From WQXF01 sp031553615 (lineage in GTDB: Bacteria > Bacillota > Clostridia > Christensenellales > Aristaeellaceae): 64,000 nucleotides of DNA. Position numbers and translations under genes: made by a program. The notes beneath the pieces were generated by a model. It searched no databases. It had not been told where the DNA came from and was given only the letters and a program-made list of their open reading frames with translations. This document shows, piece by piece, positions 1-8,187 of the stretch (position 1 is its first letter; the number at the start of each line of letters is the position of its first letter). The stretch covers positions 91,353 through 155,352 of the forward strand of contig JAVBLJ010000005.1 of NCBI GenBank assembly GCA_031553615.1, in the 5' to 3' direction.

Positions 1-94
1 TTGGGCGGCTGCGCAGGCTTCGGTCTGTGTTCCATGCGACTTTTCATACAGGTCGTCCCCTATTGTCAACTACAGCTGGAGGTGCTTGTAAGAC

Positions 95-469
95 ATGGCA
101 CGTATATCGGGCGTGGATCTGCCCCGCGATAAGCGCGTGGAAGTTGGCCTGACCTACATCTTTGGTATCGGCAACAAAACCGCTCAGCAGACCTTGGCGG
201 CCACCGGCATCAATCCGGATACCCGCATCAAGGATCTTTCCGAGCAGGACATCAACAAACTTCGTGAGTACATCGAGCACAACCTGAAGGTGGAGGGTGA
301 CCTCCGCCGCGAAGTATCGCTCAACATCAAGCGTCTGGTGGAAATCGGCTGCTATCGCGGCGTTCGCCACCGTCGCGGTCTGCCTGTGCGCGGTCAGAAC
401 ACCAAGCAAAACGCGCGCACCCGTAAAGGGCCCAAGCGGATCGTCAGCGGTAAGAAGAAGGCCAAGTGA
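95..469 (+). CDS. rpsM: 30S ribosomal protein S13
   Basis: Ribosomal protein S13 of the 30S head, contacting the P-site tRNA and bridging to the 50S subunit. The 124-residue product has the normal family length. It starts MARISGVDLPRDKRVEVGLTY, carries the RGxRHRRGLPVRGQ segment near residue 90-100, and ends in a lysine-rich tail. GGAGG lies 11 bases before the ATG. It heads the visible part of a co-directional operon with rpsK, rpsD, rpoA and rplQ. The usual upstream neighbour rpmJ is not visible in the 94 bases before it, in which I see no gene. Confidence 0.98.
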   Translation: MARISGVDLPRDKRVEVGLTYIFGIGNKTAQQTLAATGINPDTRIKDLSEQDINKLREYIEHNLKVEGDLRREVSLNIKRLVEIGCYRGVRHRRGLPVRGQNTKQNARTRKGPKRIVSGKKKAK

Positions 470-484
470 TAGGAGGGATAAGCC

Positions 485-886
485 ATGGCACCCAAACAGA
501 AGCTCAAGAAAACGGTACGCAAGCGCCGTGAACGCAAGCTCGTCGAGCGTGGCGCTGCGCATATCCGTTCCTCGTTCAACAACACCATCGTTACCATTAC
601 CGATACGGCGGGTAACGCGCTGTCCTGGGCCTCGGCTGGTGGCCTAGGCTTCCGCGGCAGCAAGAAGTCCACGCCGTTTGCGGCGCAGACCGCTGCCGAG
701 ACCGCAGCCAAATCAGCCATGGAGTACGGCCTGCGTACCGTGGAAGTGTACGTAAAGGGCCCGGGCTCTGGACGCGAAGCGGCCATCCGCTCGCTGCAGG
801 CGGCCGGCCTGGAAGTCAACATGATTAAGGATGTAACGCCGATTCCGCATAACGGCTGCCGTCCGCCCAAGCGTAGAAGAGTGTAA
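485..886 (+). CDS. rpsK: 30S ribosomal protein S11
   Basis: S11 sits on the platform of the 30S subunit near the mRNA exit path. The 133-residue sequence contains the family core from AHIRSSFNNTIVTITD to the C-terminal PIPHNGCRPPKRRRV, which is diagnostic. The N-terminus is lysine/arginine rich, as usual in Firmicutes. AGGAGG lies just before the ATG, and the gap to rpsM is only 15 bases, so the two are cotranscribed. Confidence 0.98.
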   Translation: MAPKQKLKKTVRKRRERKLVERGAAHIRSSFNNTIVTITDTAGNALSWASAGGLGFRGSKKSTPFAAQTAAETAAKSAMEYGLRTVEVYVKGPGSGREAAIRSLQAAGLEVNMIKDVTPIPHNGCRPPKRRRV

Positions 887-898
887 GGAGGTACTGCA

Positions 899-1525
899 AT
901 GGCTAGGTATACAGGATCAGTTTGCCGGCTGTGCCGCCGTGAAGGGACAAAACTCTTCCTTAAGGGCGAGCGCTGCTTTTCGGGGAAGTGCGCTGTAGGC
1001 GCGCGCCCCACCCCTCCGGGCCAGCATGGTCAGGCCCGCCAAAAGAAGATGTCGGAATACGGTTTGCAGCTTCGTGAAAAGCAGAAGGCGCGCCGCGCAT
1101 ACGGCGTGCTGGAGACGCAGTTTCACCGCTATTATGAGCGCGCCACCAACATGAAGGGCATCACCGGCGAAAACCTGCTCCAGCTGCTGGAGCGCCGTCT
1201 GGACAACGTGGTGTACCGCGCTGGCCTCGCCGCTTCCCGCCCGCAGGCCCGCCAGATCGTGCGCCACGGCCACGTCCTGGTGGATGGCCACAAGGTGGAT
1301 ATCCCTTCGTTCCTGGTGGAGGCCAATCAGGTGATCACCATCCGTGAGCGCAGCCGCGATCAGGTGCACTTCAAGGCCCTGCGCGAAGGCAGCCGCGGCA
1401 TCGTGCCGAAGTGGCTCACTTTCGATGCCGAGAATTTGACCGTAACCGTCGCCGCACTCCCGGCTCGTGAGGATGTCGATCTCTCCATTCAGGAGCACCT
1501 CATCGTCGAGCTTTACTCCCGCTAA
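899..1525 (+). CDS. rpsD: 30S ribosomal protein S4 (zinc-binding form)
   Basis: S4 is a primary 16S rRNA-binding assembly protein and, in many bacteria, a translational autoregulator. The 208 residues include the N-terminal S4 domain and the S4 RNA-binding fold (LDNVVYRAGLAASRPQARQ around residues 100-120). Four cysteines at positions 9, 12, 26 and 31 (CxxC, then C and C) mark the zinc-containing C+ type rather than the zinc-free paralogue found in some Firmicutes. It follows rpsK by 12 bases with a GGAGG site. Confidence 0.98.
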   Translation: MARYTGSVCRLCRREGTKLFLKGERCFSGKCAVGARPTPPGQHGQARQKKMSEYGLQLREKQKARRAYGVLETQFHRYYERATNMKGITGENLLQLLERRLDNVVYRAGLAASRPQARQIVRHGHVLVDGHKVDIPSFLVEANQVITIRERSRDQVHFKALREGSRGIVPKWLTFDAENLTVTVAALPAREDVDLSIQEHLIVELYSR

Positions 1526-1578
1526 TTTTGGTGGGAGGTACTTCTCGACCACAGGTGAATATGAGGAGGGTTTGTTGA

Positions 1579-2523
1579 ATGATCGAAATCGAAAAGCCCA
1601 GAATCGAGCGGGTAGAGATCGGCGAGAACAACAGCTACGGCAAGTTCGTCATCGAGCCTCTGGAGCGCGGTTTTGGCCACACGCTGGGCAACTCACTGCG
1701 CCGCGTGCTGCTTTCCTCGTTGCCGGGCGTGGCGGTTTCTAGTGTGCGCATCGAGGGAATTCAACATGAGTTCTCCGCGGTTCCTGGCGTCAAGGAGGAT
1801 GTCACCGAGATCATCCTCAATCTGAAGGAGATTGCCGCCAGGCTGCACAGTGAATCCACCAAGCTGATTACAATAGAGAAAAAGGGACCGGCGGAGCTTA
1901 CCGCCGCCGACTTCGCGGTCGACGAGGAAGTTGAGATCATCAACCGCGATCTCCACATCGCCACCCTGAACGAGGATGCGCACCTGATCATGCACGTCTC
2001 GCTGGATAAGGGCCGTGGCTATGTGACCGCTGATCGCAACAAGACGGCAAACGCCCCCATCGGCGTGATCCCGGTGGACTCCATCTTTACCCCCATCCGC
2101 AAGGTGAACTATACGGTGGAGGACACCCGCGTCGGCCAGATGACCGACTTTGACAAGCTGGTGCTGGAGATTTGGACCAACGGTAGCATACTGCCCGATG
2201 AGGCGGTGAGCGTCGCGGCTAAGATTCTTTCCGGGCATCTCACGCTTTTCGTCAACCTTACCGAGCACGTGATGCCGGTGGATTTCAACGAGCCCGAGGA
2301 CGACAAGAAGGAAAAAGTGCTCGAGATGACCATCGAGGAACTCGATCTTTCGGTGCGTGCCTACAATTGCCTCAAGCGTGCGGGCATCAACACGGTCGCC
2401 GAGTTGGTGCAACGCAACCAAGAGGACATGATGAAGGTACGCAACTTGGGCAAAAAGTCGCTGGAAGAAGTGGAACTCAAGCTCGCCGCGCTGAGCCTCG
2501 GCCTGCGTGCCAGCGACGAGTAA
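1579..2523 (+). CDS. rpoA: RNA polymerase alpha subunit
   Basis: Alpha subunit of DNA-directed RNA polymerase, 314 residues, the standard length. The N-terminal dimerisation/assembly domain begins MIEIEKPRIERVEIGEN and contains GFGHTLGNSLRRVLLSSLPG. The C-terminal domain (about residues 250-310) has RAGINTVAELVQ and MMKVRNLGKKSLEEV, the helices that contact UP elements and activators. GAGGAGGG precedes the ATG. It lies in the conserved rpsD-rpoA-rplQ order. Confidence 0.99.
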   Translation: MIEIEKPRIERVEIGENNSYGKFVIEPLERGFGHTLGNSLRRVLLSSLPGVAVSSVRIEGIQHEFSAVPGVKEDVTEIILNLKEIAARLHSESTKLITIEKKGPAELTAADFAVDEEVEIINRDLHIATLNEDAHLIMHVSLDKGRGYVTADRNKTANAPIGVIPVDSIFTPIRKVNYTVEDTRVGQMTDFDKLVLEIWTNGSILPDEAVSVAAKILSGHLTLFVNLTEHVMPVDFNEPEDDKKEKVLEMTIEELDLSVRAYNCLKRAGINTVAELVQRNQEDMMKVRNLGKKSLEEVELKLAALSLGLRASDE

Positions 2524-2613
2524 CACCAACAAGCGAAGCCGGTGAGCACGGCGCATAAGCGCTGCGCCTCCGGTACTCCCATTTGACCGAAACAACATAA
2601 GGAGGGTTCCCTC

Positions 2614-3126
2614 ATGGCATATCAACGCAAGCTTGGCAGGCCGGCGGATCAGCGCAAGGCGCTGTTGCGCAATCAGGTCACTCACCTGATCTGGTATGGC
2701 CGCATTGAGACCACGCTGGCCCGCGCGAAGGAAGTGCGCTCCGCCGCGGAACGCCTGATCACCCTGGCCATCCGCGAGTGCGACAACACCGTGGAAGCCA
2801 CCAAATCGTTTAACAACGAGAAGGGTCAGACCGTGACCGTGACGGTGCAGAACGATGCGCCTTCCAAGCTGCATGCGCGCCGCCTGATCATGGCGTACTT
2901 GTACGATCTGCAGGAGCAGCGCAAGGACGACGAGACCAAGAAGGAATTCAAGGAGCGCACCAAGGATGTCAAGCATCCTTGCGTCGAAAAGCTCTTTAAG
3001 GAAATCGGGCCAAAGTTCAAAGCCCGCAATGCCGAAAAGAACTGCGCAGGCGGCTACACCCGCATCCTCAAGAAGGGCCCTCGCCGCGGCGATGCTGCTG
3101 AGATGGTCATCATTGAGCTGGTGTAA
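2614..3126 (+). CDS. rplQ: 50S ribosomal protein L17 with internal insertion
   Basis: L17 of the large subunit, near the exit tunnel. The ends are canonical: MAYQRKLGRPADQRKALLRN at the start and GGYTRILKKGPRRGDAAEMV at the end. The protein is 170 residues, against roughly 115-130 in most bacteria. The extra length is an insertion at about residues 55-125 (FNNEKGQTVTVTVQND, then a charged QEQRKDDETKKEFKER stretch). Longer L17 forms of this type are known in some Clostridia. It is the last gene of the ribosomal operon, followed by a strong hairpin. Confidence 0.97.
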   Translation: MAYQRKLGRPADQRKALLRNQVTHLIWYGRIETTLARAKEVRSAAERLITLAIRECDNTVEATKSFNNEKGQTVTVTVQNDAPSKLHARRLIMAYLYDLQEQRKDDETKKEFKERTKDVKHPCVEKLFKEIGPKFKARNAEKNCAGGYTRILKKGPRRGDAAEMVIIELV

Positions 3127-3143
3127 GCCTTTCCAACGTTCCC

Positions 3144-3176
3144 AAACCGGTGTTGGCTTTGCCAGCACCGGTTTTG
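3144..3176 (+). terminator. Intrinsic terminator after rplQ
   Basis: A 14-bp stem (aaaccggtgttggc with gccagcaccggttt, one G-U pair) closes a 3-base ttt loop directly after rplQ. The 3' side carries four T residues, then gtgtg. It ends the rps/rpo operon before the separately promoted ECF transporter genes. Confidence 0.85.
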
Positions 3177-3248
3177 TGTGGTGAAAGTACGGCAATCAGG
3201 GTTGGCAATTAGACAATTAGGCAGTTGCGGTAGATATGCAGAAAAAGC

Positions 3249-3277
3249 TTGCGGCCTTTCGAGCATTCGGTTATCAT
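3249..3277 (+). promoter_or_regulatory. Sigma-A-type promoter for ecfA1
   Basis: TTGCGG and TATCAT are separated by 17 bases, about 70 bases before the ecfA1 start. It lies after the rplQ terminator, which agrees with an independent transcript for the ECF module. Confidence 0.55.
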
Positions 3278-3289
3278 AGAATAGGAATA

Positions 3290-3317
3290 TTTTGCGTAGC
3301 CATTTTTGCGTAGCGAT
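3290..3317 (+). repeat. 14-bp tandem duplication in ecfA1 leader
   Basis: Two copies of ttttgcgtagccat, the second with one change, lie in the presumed 5' leader of ecfA1, starting 13 bases after the -10 box. It is the smallest member of a set of short intergenic tandem repeats seen across the window. Confidence 0.7.
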
Positions 3318-3348
3318 GGTGGCTTCGTGCGATTAGAGGAGAAGCGCC

Positions 3349-4200
3349 TTGCCTGAACAGCATTCCAACACGGTTGCATTGCAAAATGTCACATTCGCCT
3401 ATCAGGAGGCCGTGCAGCCTGCGCTCAGCGAGGTTTCGCTGACCATTGCGCAGGGCGAGTTTGTGGCGGTGCTGGGGCACAATGGCAGCGGGAAATCCTC
3501 ACTGGCCAAGCTTTGCAACGCGCTACACCTGCCCACGGCGGGGGTGGTGACGGTTTGCGGCATGGATACCGCAGATGAATCGATGCTGTGGAGCATTCGG
3601 CAGCACGCGGGCATGGTGTTCCAAAACCCGGATAACCAGCTGGTCTCCACCATCGTGGAGGAGGACGTGGCGTTCGGGCTGGAGAACCTGGGCACGCCGC
3701 AGCCCGAGATCCGGGCCAAGGTCGATGAAGCGCTGCGCACCGTGCGCATGTACGATTACCGGATGGCCGCGCCCCACATGCTTTCGGGCGGGCAGAAGCA
3801 GCGCATCGCCATCGCCGGGGTGCTGGCCATGGCCCCCCAGGTGATGATACTCGATGAATCGACCGCCATGCTCGATCCTTCGGGCCGCCGCGAGGTGCTG
3901 GAGACCATGCAGGCTCTGCACCGCGAGCGCGGCATGACGGTGATTTGGATTACCCACGCCATGGATGAGGCCGCCAAGGCCGAGCGCATCGTGGTGCTGG
4001 AGGAGGGCAAAGTGGCCCTCACGGGAACGCCCAAGCAGGTTTTTCGGCAGGTGGAGCGGCTGCGCGAGCTGCGCCTGGATGTGCCGCCCATGACCGATAT
4101 GGCGCATGCGTTGCGCGGGCGCGGCATCGATGTACCCGACGACATACTGACCGTGCAGGAGATGGTGGAGGAACTATGCCGATTGTCATCGAGGGCCTGA
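3349..4200 (+). CDS. ecfA1: ECF transporter ATPase EcfA1
   Basis: First ATP-binding subunit of the energy-coupling factor vitamin/micronutrient transporter, which serves several substrate-binding S components encoded elsewhere. In 283 residues it has Walker A GHNGSGKSS (near 45), Q-loop FQNPDNQ, ABC signature LSGGQKQR and Walker B VMILDESTAMLDP, where the usual D-E-P is D-E-S as is typical of EcfA1. The start is TTG, preceded by GAGGAG at a good distance. Its 3' end overlaps ecfA2 by 25 bases, pointing to translational coupling. Confidence 0.95.
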   Translation: MPEQHSNTVALQNVTFAYQEAVQPALSEVSLTIAQGEFVAVLGHNGSGKSSLAKLCNALHLPTAGVVTVCGMDTADESMLWSIRQHAGMVFQNPDNQLVSTIVEEDVAFGLENLGTPQPEIRAKVDEALRTVRMYDYRMAAPHMLSGGQKQRIAIAGVLAMAPQVMILDESTAMLDPSGRREVLETMQALHRERGMTVIWITHAMDEAAKAERIVVLEEGKVALTGTPKQVFRQVERLRELRLDVPPMTDMAHALRGRGIDVPDDILTVQEMVEELCRLSSRA

Positions 4201-5039
4201 CGCACACCTACATGTCCGGCAGCCCGTTCCAGGCCACAGCGGTGCACGACGTATCCCTGACGGTGGGCGATGGCGAATTTCTTGGGCTGATCGGGCACAC
4301 GGGCAGCGGAAAATCCACGCTGATCCAGCACTTGAACGGATTGCTCAAGCCCAGCGCGGGCCGCGTGTTGGTGGACGGCGTGGACGTGTTTGCCAAAGTT
4401 ACCGACCGCCGAGCGATCCGTCGCAAGGTGGGGTTGGTGTTCCAGTACCCGGAGCATCAGCTTTTTGAGGAGAGCGTGGCCAAGGATATCGCGTTTGGGC
4501 CAAAGAATCTGGGCCTGGATGCCCAGGAGATTGACCGCCGCGTGCGTGCGGCCTGCGAGGCGGTGCGCATCGATTATGGTGCGCTGGCCGATCGCTCGAT
4601 CTACGAGCTCTCCGGCGGGCAGATGCGCCGCGTCGCGATTGCGGGCGTATTGGCCATGGAGCCCGAGGTGCTGGTGCTCGACGAGCCCGCAGCGGGGCTC
4701 GATCCGCGCGGGCGCGAGGACATACTCACCATGATCCAGGAACTGCACGCGGTGCGCGCCATCACGGTGATCATGGTCTCTCACAGCATGGAGGACGTGG
4801 CCAAGCTGGTCAATCGCATCGTGGTGATGAGCAAGGGCTGCGTGGCGATGGACGGCACGCCTACCGAAATATTCATGCGCGGCGAGGAGCTGCGCGGCAT
4901 GGGCCTGGATGTGCCCGAGGCGGTACGTCTGGCCGACGCGTTGCGCGCAAAGGGCTTCCCGATCCCGCTGGAGGCCTGCCGCACCGAGGAAGTGCTGGAG
5001 GCCATTCAGGCCGAGCTGGGGGGTGAAAGCCCGTGTTAA
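4176..5039 (+). CDS. ecfA2: ECF transporter ATPase EcfA2
   Basis: Second ATPase of the ECF module, forming a heterodimer with EcfA1. The 287 residues contain Walker A GHTGSGKST, FQYPEHQLFEE, signature LSGGQMRR and Walker B VLVLDEPAAGLDP, followed by the switch histidine in VSHSMED. It begins inside ecfA1 and its last codons overlap the GTG start of ecfT, so the three genes form one tightly coupled unit. Confidence 0.95.
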   Translation: MPIVIEGLTHTYMSGSPFQATAVHDVSLTVGDGEFLGLIGHTGSGKSTLIQHLNGLLKPSAGRVLVDGVDVFAKVTDRRAIRRKVGLVFQYPEHQLFEESVAKDIAFGPKNLGLDAQEIDRRVRAACEAVRIDYGALADRSIYELSGGQMRRVAIAGVLAMEPEVLVLDEPAAGLDPRGREDILTMIQELHAVRAITVIMVSHSMEDVAKLVNRIVVMSKGCVAMDGTPTEIFMRGEELRGMGLDVPEAVRLADALRAKGFPIPLEACRTEEVLEAIQAELGGESPC

Positions 5040-5839
5040 AGGATATTACGCTGGGGCAATACCATCCCGGAGACTCCTGCGTGCACCGGCTCGATCCGCG
5101 CACCAAGCTGCTGCTGACGGTGGGGTATATCGCGGCGGTGTTCTTGGTCAAAAGCCCCTGGGCTTACCTGTTGCCGCTAGGCTATCTGCTGCTGGTGACG
5201 CGCCTGGCGAACATATCGGTGCGCTATCTGCTCAAAGGATTGAAGCCACTGACCATGATATTGGCGCTCACGTTCGTGCTCAACCTGTTCTTTGTGCAAG
5301 GGGAGACTGTGTGGCTGCGGCTGGGCCCGGTGCGGCTGACCCAGGAGGGCTTCACCAACGCGCTGTTCTTCTCGCTGCGGCTGGTGTTCCTGGTAATGGG
5401 CACCTCGCTGCTCACCCTCACCACCTCGCCGGTTGCGCTGACCGACGCCATGGAACGGCTGCTCTCTCCGCTGCGTGTGATTCGCTTTCCGGCCCACGAG
5501 CTGGCGATGATGATGAGCATCGCGCTGCGGTTTATTCCCACCCTGCTGGAGGAGACCGACAAGATCATGAAGGCGCAGATGGCGCGCGGTGCTGATTTTG
5601 AGAGCGGCAACCTGATCAGCCGCGCGAAGGCCATGGTGCCGCTACTGGTGCCGCTGTTCGTGGGGGCGTTCCAGCGGGCTTCCGACTTGGCGATGGCCAT
5701 GGAGGCGCGCTGCTACCGCGGTGGGGAGCACCGCACGCGCATGAAGGTACTGCGGTTTGCGTGGCTGGACGCATACGCAGTGTTGAGCATGGCGGCGCTG
5801 GTGCTGTTGATCGTGGGGGAGGGCATGCTGCATGGGTGA
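5033..5839 (+). CDS. ecfT: ECF transporter transmembrane subunit EcfT
   Basis: Membrane scaffold that couples the EcfA1/A2 heterodimer to exchangeable S components. The 268-residue protein has several hydrophobic segments (for example about residues 25-60, 105-130 and 240-262). It shows the two cytoplasmic coupling-helix motifs, AQMARGAD and EARCYRGG, of the A-R-G type that bind the ATPases. The start is GTG, overlapping ecfA2 by 7 bases, and the stop overlaps truA. Confidence 0.94.
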   Translation: MLKDITLGQYHPGDSCVHRLDPRTKLLLTVGYIAAVFLVKSPWAYLLPLGYLLLVTRLANISVRYLLKGLKPLTMILALTFVLNLFFVQGETVWLRLGPVRLTQEGFTNALFFSLRLVFLVMGTSLLTLTTSPVALTDAMERLLSPLRVIRFPAHELAMMMSIALRFIPTLLEETDKIMKAQMARGADFESGNLISRAKAMVPLLVPLFVGAFQRASDLAMAMEARCYRGGEHRTRMKVLRFAWLDAYAVLSMAALVLLIVGEGMLHG

Positions 5840-6680
5840 GCGGCCTTCGCGCCCGGTGCGGCGCATCCGCCTGCAGGTGGAGTACGATGGCACGAACTAC
5901 TCGGGTTGGCAGCGGCAGGCCGGCTCGCCCAGCGTGCAGCAAGAACTGGAGGAGGCGCTGGGCAAGCTGTTCAGCGTGCCGCGCGTGGTGATCCACGGAG
6001 CGAGCCGAACCGATGCGGGGGTGCATGCCGTGGGGCAGGTCGTGCACTTCGAATGCACTGGGCGTATCCCCGCCGAGAAGGTGGCTTTCGCGCTCAACAC
6101 CATGCTGCCTGGCGACATCCGCATTCGTTCCTCGGTGGAGGCCGATCCCGATTTTCACGCACGCTTTCAGGCCAAAGGCAAGATTTACCGCTACGGCATC
6201 TGGAATCAGCGCCACGCATCGGCAATGCATCGGCTGACCCATGCGCACATCCCCACTCCGCTCGACCTTGCGCTGATGCGCGAAGAGATGCGCGCCATGG
6301 AGGGCACACACGATTTCCGCGCGTTCGAAGCTTCGGGCGGGCTCATGACCGAAAAGGAGCGCACCGAGCGCACCATACACCGCGTGGAGCTTTCCCAGGA
6401 TGGCGCATGCTTGCACCTAATGGTCTACGGCAACGCTTTTCTTTACAACATGGTGCGGATACTGGCCGGGACGCTCATCGATGTGGGTCGCGCGCAGGTG
6501 GAGCCCGGCGCGATTGCGCGCGCGATTGCTACGGGAGACCGGCTGCGGCTGGGCGTAACCGCACCCGCGCATGGGTTGACGCTGCTGCGCGTGTTCTATG
6601 GCTTGCCGACCGACGAGGCCGAAGCCGCCGCCATTTTCGAAAGGCCCGACCTTGCGTATGGCGTTCCGCTCGATTCGTAG
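5832..6680 (+). CDS. truA: tRNA pseudouridine(38-40) synthase TruA
   Basis: Converts uridines 38-40 of the tRNA anticodon arm to pseudouridine. The 282-residue protein contains YDGTNYSGWQRQ near the N-terminus and GASRTDAGVHA with the catalytic aspartate (about residue 60). Later come FLYNMVRILAGTLIDVG and a C-terminal region typical of the family. It overlaps ecfT by 8 bases; ecfT-truA linkage is common in Firmicutes. Confidence 0.96.
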   Translation: MGERPSRPVRRIRLQVEYDGTNYSGWQRQAGSPSVQQELEEALGKLFSVPRVVIHGASRTDAGVHAVGQVVHFECTGRIPAEKVAFALNTMLPGDIRIRSSVEADPDFHARFQAKGKIYRYGIWNQRHASAMHRLTHAHIPTPLDLALMREEMRAMEGTHDFRAFEASGGLMTEKERTERTIHRVELSQDGACLHLMVYGNAFLYNMVRILAGTLIDVGRAQVEPGAIARAIATGDRLRLGVTAPAHGLTLLRVFYGLPTDEAEAAAIFERPDLAYGVPLDS

Positions 6681-6754
6681 GCCCGGGTCGGTCGTATTTT
6701 CCAGCGGCCCCGCATAGACTGGCAACAAAATGCCAAGCTATGGAGGGGAACGCG

Positions 6755-7021
6755 ATGAAGGATTACATCGAGACCCGTGTCCTGCAGATTGCTGCGCACA
6801 TTCTATCCACAGGGGCCACCGTGCGCGAGACCGCGCGCGTGTTCCGGGTTTCTAAATCCACGGTGCACAAGGATATCGACGAGCGCTTGCCCGAATTGGA
6901 CATGGCTCTTGCCGAGCAGGCCCGGACCGTGCTCGCCCGCAACAAGGCCGAAAGACACATACGGGGCGGGGAAGCTACCTGCCGCAAATACATGCAGCAC
7001 CGCGCGCGCCAGCAGGCGTAA
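6755..7021 (+). CDS. spoIIID: Sporulation transcriptional regulator SpoIIID
   Basis: Small DNA-binding regulator of the sigma-E mother-cell programme in endospore formers. The 88-residue product MKDYIETRVLQIAAHILSTG carries the helix-turn-helix TVRETARVFRVSKSTVHKDI at about residues 23-42 and the basic tail typical of SpoIIID. I chose the ATG following GGAGGGGAA. It is followed within 35 bases by an mreB-family gene, the same arrangement as spoIIID-mbl in Bacillus. Its presence indicates a spore-forming host. Confidence 0.95.
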   Translation: MKDYIETRVLQIAAHILSTGATVRETARVFRVSKSTVHKDIDERLPELDMALAEQARTVLARNKAERHIRGGEATCRKYMQHRARQQA

Positions 7022-7055
7022 GCGGTGCGCACAGAAGAAGGAGCAAGTACGAACG

Positions 7056-8090
7056 ATGTTTGGGATGGACGACATCGGCATCGACATTGGCACGTCGACA
7101 ATTCTATTTTGCGTAATGAACAAGGGCATTGTGCTGCGCGAGCCCGCGGTCGTCGCCATCGATCGCACCACACGCAACATACTGGCCGTGGGCGAGGAAG
7201 CGCGCAGCATGATCGGCAGAACCCCTGCGAACATCACGGTCGTTCGCCCCTTGGCCGACGGCACGGTGACGGATTACGATCTCACCGAGCGCATGCTGCG
7301 TTTTTTCCTGCGCAAGGTGTTGGGCCGACGCATGTTATTTCGGCCGCGCATCATCGCTTGCGTGCCAAACGGGGTGAGCGAAGTCGATAAGCGCTTGCTG
7401 ATCGATACCGTGGTGGACGCGGGCGGGCGCAGGGTGCAGCTGGTCGATGAGCCCGTCGCGGCGGCCATCGGCGCGGGGCTGGATGTGACCAAGGCTTACG
7501 GCACCATGATACTGGACATCGGGGGCGGTGTCTCCACCCTGGCGGTGATGGCCATGGGGCGCATCGTCGTATCGGTCACCACCAAGATTGCGGGCGACCG
7601 CTTCGATGAGGCCATCATCCGGTATCTGCGCCGCAAGCACAACCTCATGGTGGGAGAGCGCTCCGCCGAGGAGCTCAAGGTGCAGATTGGCGCGGCCATT
7701 CCGCGCAAAGATGCCATGTTCCTGGACGTGACCGGGCGCAGCCTGATCACCGGCCTACCCAAGACGATCACCGTCAGCTCCGAGGAAACGGTGGAGGCGC
7801 TCGAAGAGCCCATATTGGCGCTGACCGAGAACATCCAGGCGCTGCTGGAACGCACGCCGCCCGAGCTGGCCGCCGACATATTCGAAAACGGCATTGTGAT
7901 GGTGGGCGGCGGTTCGCTGCTGTACGGTCTGGATGCGGTGCTCAGTGAGCAGGTGCGCATTCCCTGCCGGGTGGTGGAGGATCCGGTGGCCTGCATCGCG
8001 CGGGGCACCAGCCGCATCATGGAGGAGCGCGACGTTTGGACTGAGCTGCTGTTCGACGTGGATGACGACGCGCCCGGTTCCCGCCATTAA
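7056..8090 (+). CDS. mbl: MreB/Mbl-type rod-shape actin homologue
   Basis: Bacterial actin that organises lateral cell-wall synthesis. The 344-residue protein shows the actin-fold nucleotide motifs: phosphate-1 GIDIGTSTILF near residue 10, phosphate-2 ILDIGGGVSTLAV near 155-160, and adenosine motif VMVGGGSLLYGL near 290. Linkage to spoIIID suggests the Mbl branch, but sequence alone does not separate MreB, Mbl and MreBH. AAGAAGGAG precedes the ATG. Its C-terminal tail is acidic and longer than usual (ELLFDVDDDAPGSRH). Confidence 0.9.
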   Translation: MFGMDDIGIDIGTSTILFCVMNKGIVLREPAVVAIDRTTRNILAVGEEARSMIGRTPANITVVRPLADGTVTDYDLTERMLRFFLRKVLGRRMLFRPRIIACVPNGVSEVDKRLLIDTVVDAGGRRVQLVDEPVAAAIGAGLDVTKAYGTMILDIGGGVSTLAVMAMGRIVVSVTTKIAGDRFDEAIIRYLRRKHNLMVGERSAEELKVQIGAAIPRKDAMFLDVTGRSLITGLPKTITVSSEETVEALEEPILALTENIQALLERTPPELAADIFENGIVMVGGGSLLYGLDAVLSEQVRIPCRVVEDPVACIARGTSRIMEERDVWTELLFDVDDDAPGSRH

Positions 8091-8187
8091 TCGCAAATCA
8101 GGCCCATAGACTAGCAAGGAATGCACATTCTTTCACGTCTTTTTCTACGCGATCCATTCACATCAATCATATATTCAAGGGGGAACT

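Noticed and set aside
1..94. End of rpmJ or infA before rpsM
   Set aside because: No in-frame remnant of L36 or IF-1 is visible in these bases; they look like a leader region.
1693..3195. A 500-codon open frame on the minus strand opposite rpoA and rplQ
   Set aside because: It is the mirror of two highly conserved genes in GC-rich DNA and shows no family motifs or ribosome-binding site.
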